Source of the DNA: Pedobacter changchengzhani
GTDB taxonomy: Bacteria; Bacteroidota; Bacteroidia; Sphingobacteriales; Sphingobacteriaceae
Reading direction: 5' to 3'
Assembly (NCBI RefSeq): GCF_004354365.1
Contig: NZ_SJCY01000014.1
Span: 1-64,000, forward strand
Length of the DNA: 64,000 nucleotides
Below, piece after piece: positions 54,803-63,032 of this stretch. Position 1 is the stretch's first letter. Each line of letters starts with the position of its first letter. A program made the position numbers and the translations under genes. The notes under the pieces were generated by a model that was not told where the DNA came from, did no database searches, and saw only the letters and a list, made by a program, of their open reading frames with translations.

Positions 54803-55585
54803 CTACACCCAAAACGGATCAGCCATATTATCTTCGAATTTCTCTTCAACATGGAACGTTTCAATATCCTTTAATTGACTTTCTGTTGCATATTTCTGCA
54901 CTTCGTTAAATAAAGTGCGTTCTTCAAACCTAACGTGATTTTGTAAAGTTTCTTCAATCGTCTGTAGTTTTTGCTCTAAATTCCCATCCGTTGTAAAAAG
55001 TTGAATCAAATGCTGGTGATCGCCTTTTGCCTTTTTAACCATTGGATGTTCATCGCCTAAAACAATAAAAACATATTTTTCCTCAATATCGAAATGTGGT
55101 AAGAGGTGCTGCTTAAAAAACCAATCGGCATACTTCTTTATCCTTTCGGGAGACACGCCTTTGTTTAACCCGTTTTTAATTTTCCAGCACAATAACAAAG
55201 CATGATGGTGTTCCCTACTCAAAGGCTTCAATATTTCACTTCGTTTAATCGGTTTCTCTTTCGTAATTGATTTCTGTTTTAAACGTTCTACAATTTTAAA
55301 AATATCTGGATCGGCATAAGTGCCATAACCGTTCACTACAATTCCCTTTAAACTGTGTTTTTGAGATGAAATTGCATACACAATCATTTCATCGCCAGGA
55401 TCGGTTTCCCCATCAAAACGGTGGGTTTCATCAATTATAAATTCATCGGGCGAAAGTTGCTGTGCCGTTTGTTTACACACCAAGCAGTCTTGCTCTTTAA
55501 GCACTTCAAAATCTGTGGTATAACCTTTCTTTGCCAATTCATTCATAGCCTCGCTGGCGGTAGTGTAGTATGTTTGCCTTTTCAT
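54803..55585 (-). CDS. PRPP-synthetase-like / hemerythrin fusion protein
   Basis: A 260-residue protein. Residues 1-112 match a small Bacteroidota domain usually annotated as phosphoribosylpyrophosphate synthetase (YTTASEAMNELAKKGYTTDF, VVNGYGTYADP). The name is misleading: no PRPP-synthase motif is seen. Residues 120-250 form a hemerythrin-type helical bundle with di-iron ligands in REHHHALLLCW, HFDIEEKYVF, DHQHLIQ and HVRFEERTLF. Last gene of the NO/Fe-S operon, 41 bp after the Rrf2 gene. It probably binds O2 or NO or supplies iron. Confidence 0.8.
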   Translation of the reverse strand: MKRQTYYTTASEAMNELAKKGYTTDFEVLKEQDCLVCKQTAQQLSPDEFIIDETHRFDGETDPGDEMIVYAISSQKHSLKGIVVNGYGTYADPDIFKIVERLKQKSITKEKPIKRSEILKPLSREHHHALLLCWKIKNGLNKGVSPERIKKYADWFFKQHLLPHFDIEEKYVFIVLGDEHPMVKKAKGDHQHLIQLFTTDGNLEQKLQTIEETLQNHVRFEERTLFNEVQKYATESQLKDIETFHVEEKFEDNMADPFWV

Positions 55586-55626
55586 AACAGATTAATTTAT
55601 CATGCTTTATTACTTACTTTTTAGTG

Positions 55627-56058
55627 CTAACCAATTAAATGCGCCAAACCATTCTCTACTGGCTCACACAAAACATTAATACTGTTTTCGGTAAATATGG
55701 TCTGGATAATTTCTCTACCTTTTTTATACTCGTTATGTATTGGGCACGGGTGTGTAGATGAGCATTTACTCAATCCCAAACCACATTCGGTAAAAATATC
55801 TTGCCCATCAATGGTATTTACAATATTTATAATGGGTTGTAAACGTTGCTGTTCGGTAATTAAAAAACCTCCTGTAGGGCCTTTAATACTGTTTATGATT
55901 TTCTGTTTTACTAAATTTTGCAATAGCTTACTTACCGTATGCTCACTCGCATTGATGTGTTGCGCAACCTCTTTCACTCCCGCCTTCTCGTTACGAGCAG
56001 ATTTTGACGCCAAATAGATTACTGCTTTTATCGCTGTTTTACAAGTGTTACTTAACAT
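55627..56058 (-). CDS. Rrf2-family regulator with three cysteines (NsrR-like)
   Basis: A 143-residue winged-helix repressor. The HTH spans about residues 25-65 (VKEVAQHINASEHTVSKLLQNLV). Cys92, Cys99 and Cys105 in the loop ECGLGLSKCSSTHPCP are in the position of the NsrR/IscR cluster ligands, though the spacing CX6CX5C differs slightly from E. coli NsrR. An iron-sulfur-based NO or redox sensor is expected. It lies inside the operon it probably controls, with a 1-bp gap to the SufT-like gene. A candidate operator is at 59589-59626. Confidence 0.88.
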   Translation of the reverse strand: MLSNTCKTAIKAVIYLASKSARNEKAGVKEVAQHINASEHTVSKLLQNLVKQKIINSIKGPTGGFLITEQQRLQPIINIVNTIDGQDIFTECGLGLSKCSSTHPCPIHNEYKKGREIIQTIFTENSINVLCEPVENGLAHLIG

Positions 56059-56059
56059 A

Positions 56060-56383
56060 TTATGCGTTTAAAAATTCGTTTCCCTCTTCCGAAATCATAT
56101 CCGGATTCCATGGTGGGTTAAAGGTAAGTTTTACGTTAATTTCGTAATCTTGAAATCGCTCTTGCATTGCCTGAGTAGTTGCATCTACAATCGATTCGCC
56201 CATTGGACAAAACTGCGTGGTAAGCGTCATAATTACCGTAATCAAATGTTTGTCTTCATCAAACTGAATTTCGTAAATTAAACCCAAATCTACAATATTC
56301 AATCCAATTTCTGGATCCATTACATAGTATAAACCCGATAAACCAATTGTACTTTTAAGCTCGTTATTTGTAGTTACGTTCAT
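56060..56383 (-). CDS. MIP18/SufT-like metal-sulfur cluster assembly factor
   Basis: A 107-residue DUF59 protein. Family hallmarks VDLGLIYEIQ near residue 31 and a reactive Cys59 in TTQFCPMGESIV. Relatives (SufT, PaaD, CIA2) deliver or mature Fe-S clusters. It overlaps the preceding membrane-protein gene by 4 bp (ATGA). In this operon it is likely to aid repair of clusters damaged by NO. Confidence 0.9.
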   Translation of the reverse strand: MNVTTNNELKSTIGLSGLYYVMDPEIGLNIVDLGLIYEIQFDEDKHLITVIMTLTTQFCPMGESIVDATTQAMQERFQDYEINVKLTFNPPWNPDMISEEGNEFLNA

Positions 56384-57663
56384 TGTAGTTTTGGTTGATG
56401 AAATAATATCGTAAATACATTAATGTTGTAAAATACTGCGTTGATTACCAATAATATAGCGCCTATATTTAGTGTAATCGTATTTGTATTGATAATACCA
56501 AAGCTAAGGATGGTGAACCCTAAAAAGTAACTGATCACGTTGGCCACAAAAATTTTAGATTTAAAAAGTTCTTTTGGATTTGGCGTTTTACCTAAACCAG
56601 CAATATGATGGTAAACTTTGTTCCAAACGATAAAAGGTAATGTTTTAAAAGTCATACCCAAAATAATTGCTGTAATAAAACCAAAAAAGATGGTAAAGCC
56701 ATAAAGCATTACAAATTGTTGATGCCCTAAACTAGAAAAAATTAAAATTATGCCAGTAATTACAACCAATGGAATGCCAATTAATGCAACTGATACCATA
56801 GAGATTTTTACCTGTCCATCTATTTTTTTACGAATGCGCAATCGGTAAGCTTTATAAATATATCGGCTAAATAATATTAATGTGGCAAGTATAAATCCTA
56901 TCGGCATTAAGCTAAAAACAATATTTGCACCTAGAGTAAAAGTGATGATAAACGTAATTAAACCTGTATTAATTAACCCATAAATCCACCATAATATTTT
57001 TGTGTTTTCATATTTGGAGATTAAAAACATCGGAATTAGCCTTGCGCCTACGCCAACAATCATCAATAAAAACCAACCAATAATACCCAAGTGTGCATGC
57101 AGAGATAAGTAATAAACTGATGATTTAGAAAATATAGGTGTTTGAAAATTGCAAACAAGTAGCAAGCCAACAAAGGTGGTTACCAACAGCCAAATTACCG
57201 CGGTAAAAGCCGAAACAGCATGTACGTTAGTTTTTTTACTTTTAACAATGCTGATGGTTAAATTGATTAAATAACTAATTACGGCAAAGTTGATAAAGAC
57301 TGCACCAAAATCGGCCATTAAACCAAAATTCAAATTGTAAAAGGCATAAACTAACATTGGTATGCCAAGCGCACTGGAAATGAACGATATATGCGCCAAA
57401 TGAATGCTGTGGAGTTTACCTTTTATTAATACCGGGAATAATTGATGACTGGCGCCCAAAATCATCATTGTACCCCAGCCTAATGCCATTGTATGCGTAA
57501 TTGCCAAGGTTTTTCCATTAAAGTGATGCTGCGTAAAGGAATCAACATTAAAACTAATTAAGAGAGTTGCCACTAAAAAAGACAAAGCTGCATAAGCATA
57601 AAATGGAAGTACTACACGGTAATCGGTGTTTTTTATCGGACTATTGGTACCTGCCGTGAACAT
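56380..57663 (-). CDS. 12-helix membrane protein resembling heme-copper oxidase subunit I
   Basis: A 427-residue membrane protein with 12 predicted helices, the topology of oxidase or NO-reductase subunit I. It has His57 (ITHTMALGWG) and His73 (GASHQLF) in helix 2 and a His-Ala-His (LSLHAHLGIIGW) in helix 6, but the full CuB and low-spin heme ligand set of a working oxidase is not seen. It may be a heme-binding NO sensor or detoxifier similar in role to NnrS. Placed between the DUF2249 gene (1-bp gap) and the SufT-like gene (4-bp overlap). Confidence 0.78.
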   Translation of the reverse strand: MFTAGTNSPIKNTDYRVVLPFYAYAALSFLVATLLISFNVDSFTQHHFNGKTLAITHTMALGWGTMMILGASHQLFPVLIKGKLHSIHLAHISFISSALGIPMLVYAFYNLNFGLMADFGAVFINFAVISYLINLTISIVKSKKTNVHAVSAFTAVIWLLVTTFVGLLLVCNFQTPIFSKSSVYYLSLHAHLGIIGWFLLMIVGVGARLIPMFLISKYENTKILWWIYGLINTGLITFIITFTLGANIVFSLMPIGFILATLILFSRYIYKAYRLRIRKKIDGQVKISMVSVALIGIPLVVITGIILIFSSLGHQQFVMLYGFTIFFGFITAIILGMTFKTLPFIVWNKVYHHIAGLGKTPNPKELFKSKIFVANVISYFLGFTILSFGIINTNTITLNIGAILLVINAVFYNINVFTILFHQPKLQ

Positions 57664-57664
57664 T

Positions 57665-58477
57665 TTAGTTTTTATAAATTAGTAAATGTACTTCGCTGTC
57701 GCTTATTTCCTGAAGGCGATATTCGAGCCCTTGCTCGGCCAATTCTGGTAATAAAAAAACTGGAATTCTTTTATGGTAAACAAATAAAGCGGTGTTTAGT
57801 GGCAGTTTTTCCAGTTCGCCCAAAATGGTATGCATTGGTTTCGGCATTTCCATTTCCCTAACATCAACAGTAATTAAATTATCTTTAAATCGTTCCGTTA
57901 AGCTATCCCATTCGCTACCACTAGCCTTTTCAAGCTTTTCGTCAACAGCGTTTTCAACTTCTAAAGATTTGTAAAAATAAGTTTCAATATGCTGATCTGT
58001 TATTTTATCGACGTAAATGATAAAACCTTTTTTTTCGAGCATTTTAACCAGTGGAATAGGCTCAAAAGTATTAATTATTTTAAGCGCATGTCCAGTTTTT
58101 AAAATTTTAACCCTTTCCAAAATTGCATTTAAAGGGTCTTGTCCAGATGACAATAGTTCTCTTACATCAAACTCAGCAACCTGGTCTTTTGTAACTTGAG
58201 CAACAAATGCAGGCACATCATTAGGTTCAGTCTCGGTAGAAATAACTTCATTATCAACCTCAAATCCTAAAGGCCGTAACTTAGCAAAAAACTCTTCGGG
58301 CGCATTACCTACCATTTTAGAAGCCATCGCAATACTGGTTCTATTGGCTAAAATTTTCCTCAATATGGGGTTTCGCAATTTTTCCAATTTCGGATTTATG
58401 CTTACAATCGCTTCCAGAGCATCTGGATTCAATTTTATAATCCTCCCGATTTTAGAATTTACATTAATCTTTTCCAT
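57665..58477 (-). CDS. DUF1858/DUF2249 protein
   Basis: A 270-residue protein starting at MEKINVNSKIGRII (58477). Residues 1-60 form a DUF1858-like helical domain (INPKLEKLRNPILRK). Residues 95-170 and 185-265 look like two DUF2249 domains (DVRELLSSGQDPLNAIL, FEPIPLVKMLEKKGF; VDVREMEMPKPMHTILGEL). DUF2249 is also the N-terminal module of the upstream RIC, so both belong to one system. It lies 92 bp after the RIC gene, behind the hairpin at 58490-58530. Confidence 0.85.
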   Translation of the reverse strand: MEKINVNSKIGRIIKLNPDALEAIVSINPKLEKLRNPILRKILANRTSIAMASKMVGNAPEEFFAKLRPLGFEVDNEVISTETEPNDVPAFVAQVTKDQVAEFDVRELLSSGQDPLNAILERVKILKTGHALKIINTFEPIPLVKMLEKKGFIIYVDKITDQHIETYFYKSLEVENAVDEKLEKASGSEWDSLTERFKDNLITVDVREMEMPKPMHTILGELEKLPLNTALFVYHKRIPVFLLPELAEQGLEYRLQEISDSEVHLLIYKN

Positions 58478-58489
58478 GGTATTTGTTAA

Positions 58490-58530
58490 CATTTGTTTGG
58501 GTAAATTCAACTCACTTACCCAAACAAATG
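58490..58530 (-). promoter_or_regulatory. Long intercistronic inverted repeat
   Basis: A perfect 15-bp inverted repeat (58490-58504 with 58516-58530), with an 11-base spacer and no T-tract, ends 12 bases before the DUF1858/DUF2249 ATG. It is more likely an mRNA hairpin or a protein-binding site than a simple terminator. A second small palindrome (AAATGTATTTACATTT) sits at 58540-58555. Confidence 0.7.
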
Positions 58531-58569
58531 TATGTTATGAAATGTATTTACATTTTAACGTACTGATAA

Positions 58570-59514
58570 CTAATTTTTTAAGCTTTCTTGTAACTTAATC
58601 ATTTTAGGAAAAAGGATATTGTTTTCTAAATGAATGTGCAAGAATAAATCATCTTCAAAATCTTGTAACAGCTTAAAAGTAAGTGCATAGCTTGCACAAC
58701 TATCGGCTGGCAAGGCATAATTATTTGTAATCAACCTTATGCGCTCCAACATTCTGCCAACAGCATCGTGTTCGGCTTCCATCTCGGCAATACTGGCAAT
58801 TTTCTCCTCATTTAAAACCGAATTTTTATCAGCTTTTACCAATTCCTTCACGTAAGGGAATAAAATGGTTTCTTCGCTTACCATGTGCTCGGTTAATTCG
58901 TTCGCAACTGATTTTGTGAGTTCGTAAACTTCGGTCAGTTCTGAATGCCCGCTGCCATGCACCTGCATAATTTTTTTGCTATAGGCAAGTAAATCAGGAA
59001 TGCTTTTCTTTACGTAACTATGGTGCGTGTTTACAATATAATCTGCTAAAAAATCAATCGGCCATGCATCATAAGGTACGCCTTTTGTTAGCTGCACTTT
59101 ATCCAATTGTTGCAATTCCTGCTCCACCTTGGTTACATCTAAGCCTTTATCGGCGCAAGCTTCTTTAACTGTTTTTTTACCACCACAGCAAAAATCTAAT
59201 CCATATTTTTTAAATATTTCAGCTTTACGTAAATCCTTTACTGCAATTTCGCCCAAAGTTTCTTCGCACTCACCTGTAATATTTTTACGAATTTTTACGC
59301 GCCACAATTCTGGCCCATCTTCTAAGTATTCCCATGTAAATACATTTCCTCTTTCGCCTAAAAGTTGGTAATATAAAGGTTTAGGGTCATGGTCGTTATG
59401 GATGGTTAAACTTTCGCCCTCCTCCAATGCATCATAATGTTGAAAAATTGTAGGGTGTTTTACTCTTGGATCTAGAACTGTTACGTCTAAAATGTTTTCT
59501 AATGTAGCTTCCAT
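58570..59514 (-). CDS. ric: Iron-sulfur cluster repair di-iron protein (RIC/YtfE) with N-terminal DUF2249
   Basis: A 314-residue protein. Residues 8-76 are a DUF2249 domain (LDPRVKHPTIFQHYDALEEGE). Residues 87-140 are the ScdA_N domain with Cys109-Cys110 in YGLDFCCGGKKTV. Residues 150-310 are a di-iron hemerythrin domain with His/Glu ligands (NTHHSYV, EHMVSEE, EAEHDAV, HIHLENNILF). RIC proteins repair Fe-S clusters after NO or peroxide damage. It is the first gene of the operon and faces a palindromic candidate operator. Confidence 0.93.
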   Translation of the reverse strand: MEATLENILDVTVLDPRVKHPTIFQHYDALEEGESLTIHNDHDPKPLYYQLLGERGNVFTWEYLEDGPELWRVKIRKNITGECEETLGEIAVKDLRKAEIFKKYGLDFCCGGKKTVKEACADKGLDVTKVEQELQQLDKVQLTKGVPYDAWPIDFLADYIVNTHHSYVKKSIPDLLAYSKKIMQVHGSGHSELTEVYELTKSVANELTEHMVSEETILFPYVKELVKADKNSVLNEEKIASIAEMEAEHDAVGRMLERIRLITNNYALPADSCASYALTFKLLQDFEDDLFLHIHLENNILFPKMIKLQESLKN

Positions 59515-59588
59515 TTTTGTGAAGTGTTTGGTTAAATTTATTTTAATCTTAAATCAAATATTAATTATTTATCATGGCGTAAAATTAG

Positions 59589-59626
59589 ACTTTTATTTTA
59601 AATAAAAGTATTAAAGTACTTTTATT
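59589..59626 (-). promoter_or_regulatory. Candidate Rrf2/NsrR-type operator upstream of ric
   Basis: Three alternating copies of the half-site AATAAAAGT: its complement at 59589-59597, itself at 59601-59609, the complement again at 59618-59626. They form a 9-3-9 and a 10-6-10 inverted repeat. It lies 75-112 bp upstream of ric. The rest of 59515-59869 is AT-rich and otherwise without a gene. Confidence 0.5.
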
Positions 59627-59869
59627 ATTTTAATAGAAATGTAAAGTTTTATTTTTGTGTTTGTTGAGAAGATTTAAGCGTGTTTCCCATCCTATTACAA
59701 TAGCTTTTCTATCATAAAAATTTGAGTTTTCACATTAATTTCAATGTTTTGAATTACTGCATCTTACTTCTATCCTAATTTTTTGGGTGGAGGTATTTAC
59801 AATTGCAAAAAATGGAAACTGTCCAAATAATGTTTACTTTCGAAATCCATTTTGGAAAATTCAAATATT

Positions 59870-60415
59870 ATGAAACCGAGGTTAGCTATACTTTCCGATT
59901 TATGGGGAAAAGAAAAATCAGATTGGATCAAATACTATCTTGATACGCTCAAAATATATTTTGATATAAGTTATTTCGATGTTTGTGACTTGGGATGTAT
60001 TGATAAAAGTGATTATTCAGAGAAAGCTATTCATCAGCAATTTATTGCCGGTGGGCTTACGCAAGCAATTGAGCGTTTAACAGAGGAAGACCAAAATTTC
60101 ACGTATATTTTAGGTTTTAGTATCGGCGGATACATCGGCTGGATAGCCATTTTAAAGGGATTAAAGGCAAAATATTTGTTTGCAATATCTTCTACTCGGC
60201 TGCGATATGAAACAGCTAAACCAAATGCACACATCACTTTAATTTTTGGAGAAAATGACACCTATAAACCTGCAGATGATTGGTTTAAACAAATTGGTTT
60301 ACCGACGAAAATTTACCAAAATAGCACGCATGAGTTGTATAAGAATGAAGAAATTGCAAACAAAATTTGTGAGTTTATTATTAAAACAGCCATGGCAAGC
60401 CACATTAGCGATTAA
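59870..60415 (+). CDS. Small alpha/beta-hydrolase-like protein
   Basis: A 181-residue protein with a short alpha/beta-hydrolase core. The nucleophile elbow is in LGFSIGGYIGW (near residue 90), a late IFGENDTYKPADDW carries the acid-side Asp, and STHELYK may hold the His. The ATG at 59870 is chosen over an upstream TTG. The substrate is unknown. It lies divergent from ric, so it may share its regulatory region. Confidence 0.7.
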   Translation: MKPRLAILSDLWGKEKSDWIKYYLDTLKIYFDISYFDVCDLGCIDKSDYSEKAIHQQFIAGGLTQAIERLTEEDQNFTYILGFSIGGYIGWIAILKGLKAKYLFAISSTRLRYETAKPNAHITLIFGENDTYKPADDWFKQIGLPTKIYQNSTHELYKNEEIANKICEFIIKTAMASHISD

Positions 60416-60557
60416 TTTTTCTGCCAAAATAAGCATGATTATTACCGTTTAATTGATTATATATTTATAAAACGTTGATAACTAATCAAATGTGAGTAAG
60501 TTGTATAAACACTTCACTTTCAAATTCGTTAAGCTATTACACTTAAATATAGAGCTT

Positions 60558-60920
60558 ATGAACAAGTGCATCTATGTAGTTGAGGATAATCCTAACATCC
60601 GCGAGATTATCGAGTTTTTACTAGTCGAAGAATTTTACGAAGTAAAAGCTTGCCAAAATTCTAAAGCTTTTTGGCGAGAGATGAATGTACAACTTCCGGA
60701 TATGGTAATTTTAGATATTGTGTTACCCGATGGAAATGGAATAGACATTTGCACAGCTCTAAAAGAAAATGTAAAAACTCGTCGAATTCCGGTAATGATG
60801 ATGTCGGCAAACAACTATTTGAATACGGTAAAAGCGAAATGTGCAGCCGAAGATTTCATAAATAAACCTTTCGATCTGAATGATTTTGCCCAGCGTGTAG
60901 CGCAGTTTTTGGCCAACTAG
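60558..60920 (+). CDS. Stand-alone CheY-like receiver domain
   Basis: A 120-residue response-regulator receiver without an output domain. Phosphoacceptor Asp53 in MVILDIVLPDGNG, acidic pair Glu9-Asp10, Ser83 and Lys103 in FINKPFD. The ATG at 60558 fits the family; a GTG at 60492 would add 22 unlikely residues. No histidine kinase lies nearby, so it is an orphan that must signal by protein contact. Confidence 0.9.
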   Translation: MNKCIYVVEDNPNIREIIEFLLVEEFYEVKACQNSKAFWREMNVQLPDMVILDIVLPDGNGIDICTALKENVKTRRIPVMMMSANNYLNTVKAKCAAEDFINKPFDLNDFAQRVAQFLAN

Positions 60921-61026
60921 CTTATTGTGCAACAATTTTATCAAATAGTTAAACCTCATTTCACAAATTTTAATACTTTTGCAACCCGCATTTTTTTAAG
61001 GCGGCTTGGGCTAAAGCATTAAATTT

Positions 61027-62292
61027 ATGAGCACCTTTTTGTACGGAATAGATTTTGGAACAACCAATTCGGCACTCTCAATTTTTGATGAGGATAAGCA
61101 GGAAATTATTGAAACCATCTCTATACCTTCATTAATATATTTTAAACACGTTACTAATATTTCCGACCCGTATCCCTACGTAATCGGCGAAAATGCCATT
61201 GCATCTTATTTGGAAGAAGGAATGAAGGGGCGATTCATTAAATCTATCAAACAGATATTATCTCGATCAACATTTACCGAAACACGCATTCAGAATAGAA
61301 GATATACAGCATCTGATTTAGTTACGCTGATTATTAAGGATTTAAAAGAAAAGGCTGATGTGATTACGGGCGTTGATTGTAAAAAGGCGGTTATCGGGCG
61401 ACCAGTATTTTTTGATGATGAAAGTACCCAAAAAGACACATTGGCTCAAACTCGATTGAAAAAAGCTGCTGAAAATGCAGGCTTTACCGATTTGCGATTC
61501 CAGTTTGAACCTATTGGCGCTGCATTTGCCTACGAAAAAACTATTGTAAATAGAGAAAGGGTATTGGTGGCCGATTTAGGTGGTGGTACGACCGATTTTA
61601 CTTACTTAATATTAGATCCAAAAAAAGTAGGCACCAAAGATCGGCAACAAGATATGATTGCTTCTGGCGGTATTTATATAGGTGGCGATAGTCTGGATTC
61701 TGCCTTTATGTGGGATCGCGGTACGCCTTATTTCGGCAAAGGCATTCAATATGAAGCCACACCTGGTAAGGTTTTAACAGTGCCTATGTCGTTATTTGCA
61801 AATATTTGTACATGGGATAAGATGAACTTTTTTAACGGCCTAAGAATAAAGAACGACATTGAAGATTACTACTACTATTCTAACAACAATCCTAAATTCA
61901 AAAACTTAATTACACTCATCGATCATAATTTGGGGTATTCTTTATTTCGATCCATAGAAGAAACTAAAATTCTGCTTCCTTCAGCTAACAAAGCGGTGTT
62001 TAAATATAAAAATTTGGATATTAAAATTAATGAAGAAATTAGCGCTGATGGTTATAACGGAATCATTTCGAAAGATATTTTGCGGATAGATGAATACTTA
62101 AACCGTTTTATGTTGGAAAATAACTTTAATGCAGACGACGTTGATTGTTTGTTTTTAACAGGTGGAACATCTATGGTGCAGGCGGTGCAGGATTTATTTA
62201 AGACTAAATTTCCGAATACCTCAATCAATTCTGGCGATAATTTTAAGAGCGTGGCGAAAGGTTTGGCCTACAGTGGTTATTTGTTCGATTAG
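61027..62292 (+). CDS. Hsp70-like ATPase lacking the substrate-binding domain (YegD-like)
   Basis: A 421-residue protein with the actin-like ATPase fold: phosphate-1 YGIDFGTTNSALSIF near residues 6-20, phosphate-2 VADLGGGTTDFTY near 181-193, and adenosine motif FLTGGTSMVQAV near 375. It ends where Hsp70 would begin its peptide-binding domain, the arrangement of YegD-like chaperones. A -7-like box TACTTTTG lies at 60974-60981. Function is not known. Confidence 0.9.
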   Translation: MSTFLYGIDFGTTNSALSIFDEDKQEIIETISIPSLIYFKHVTNISDPYPYVIGENAIASYLEEGMKGRFIKSIKQILSRSTFTETRIQNRRYTASDLVTLIIKDLKEKADVITGVDCKKAVIGRPVFFDDESTQKDTLAQTRLKKAAENAGFTDLRFQFEPIGAAFAYEKTIVNRERVLVADLGGGTTDFTYLILDPKKVGTKDRQQDMIASGGIYIGGDSLDSAFMWDRGTPYFGKGIQYEATPGKVLTVPMSLFANICTWDKMNFFNGLRIKNDIEDYYYYSNNNPKFKNLITLIDHNLGYSLFRSIEETKILLPSANKAVFKYKNLDIKINEEISADGYNGIISKDILRIDEYLNRFMLENNFNADDVDCLFLTGGTSMVQAVQDLFKTKFPNTSINSGDNFKSVAKGLAYSGYLFD

Positions 62293-62321
62293 GCTAGAGA
62301 AAATTACGTTTTGTTACGCAA

Positions 62322-62927
62322 TTAAACGGCTACGTGTTGGAGTATTGCAGTAACGCGCTCGCTTAAAACTTCTACATGATGTAGTGTATGCAACGGAATC
62401 GGCATAAAATCTCCAGCTTTCATAAATCTAATTTCTTCGCCAACTACACATTTACATTCGCCTTCTAAAATTAAAAAGCTTTCATGTTCATTTTTATGTG
62501 TTTCTTGTTCAATATCAGTCATAGAAACTACAAGCATTTGACACACACGCTCATCTTGGCGCAAAATTTTCACTGCTTTTCCATACTCAAAAGCAGGAAT
62601 ATCAGTATTATTTACTAAATTTTGCCATTTTGAAAAATCAGAAAATTTGTGAATTAATGGCAAATTACTTAAATCATCAAACTGTTCATTTTCTGATTTT
62701 AAGATGCTGTTTATGGTAATGTCTTCTAAATGTGCAGCAGGATTACTGGCATTTAAGTTTGCAAAATTTTCTAAACACGCTTCAATTTCGAAAAGCTCAT
62801 CTTTTAAGATAGGATATTTTACAATCATCGCTTCAACTTCCAACCTTTCGGCAGGCGAAAGGTCATCAAGAACATAAAGTTCTAAAATTCCACTTTCTAA
62901 ATAAAGCTGTAAATCAATCATATCCAT
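62322..62927 (-). CDS. Anti-sigma-like / cupin fusion protein (ChrR-like layout)
   Basis: A 201-residue protein. The first 60 residues (LYLESGILELYVLDDLSPAERLEVEAM) resemble the N-terminal sigma-binding helices of Bacteroidota anti-sigma factors. A spacer follows, and the last 80 residues form a cupin barrel (KNEHESFLILEGECKCVVG, PIPLHTLHHVEVL) with His residues for metal. ChrR has the same order, anti-sigma then cupin, but the Zn-binding HxxxCxxC motif is absent. No sigma-factor gene is adjacent. Confidence 0.75.
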   Translation of the reverse strand: MDMIDLQLYLESGILELYVLDDLSPAERLEVEAMIVKYPILKDELFEIEACLENFANLNASNPAAHLEDITINSILKSENEQFDDLSNLPLIHKFSDFSKWQNLVNNTDIPAFEYGKAVKILRQDERVCQMLVVSMTDIEQETHKNEHESFLILEGECKCVVGEEIRFMKAGDFMPIPLHTLHHVEVLSERVTAILQHVAV

Positions 62928-63032
62928 TAACGAGATGTAATTATGTTATTTGGATACGAAGATAGGTCTTTTTTTGAAATAAAAATATCGCGAAGTAAAA
63001 AAATGAACTTTAAACAAATGGCTACGAGTTTA

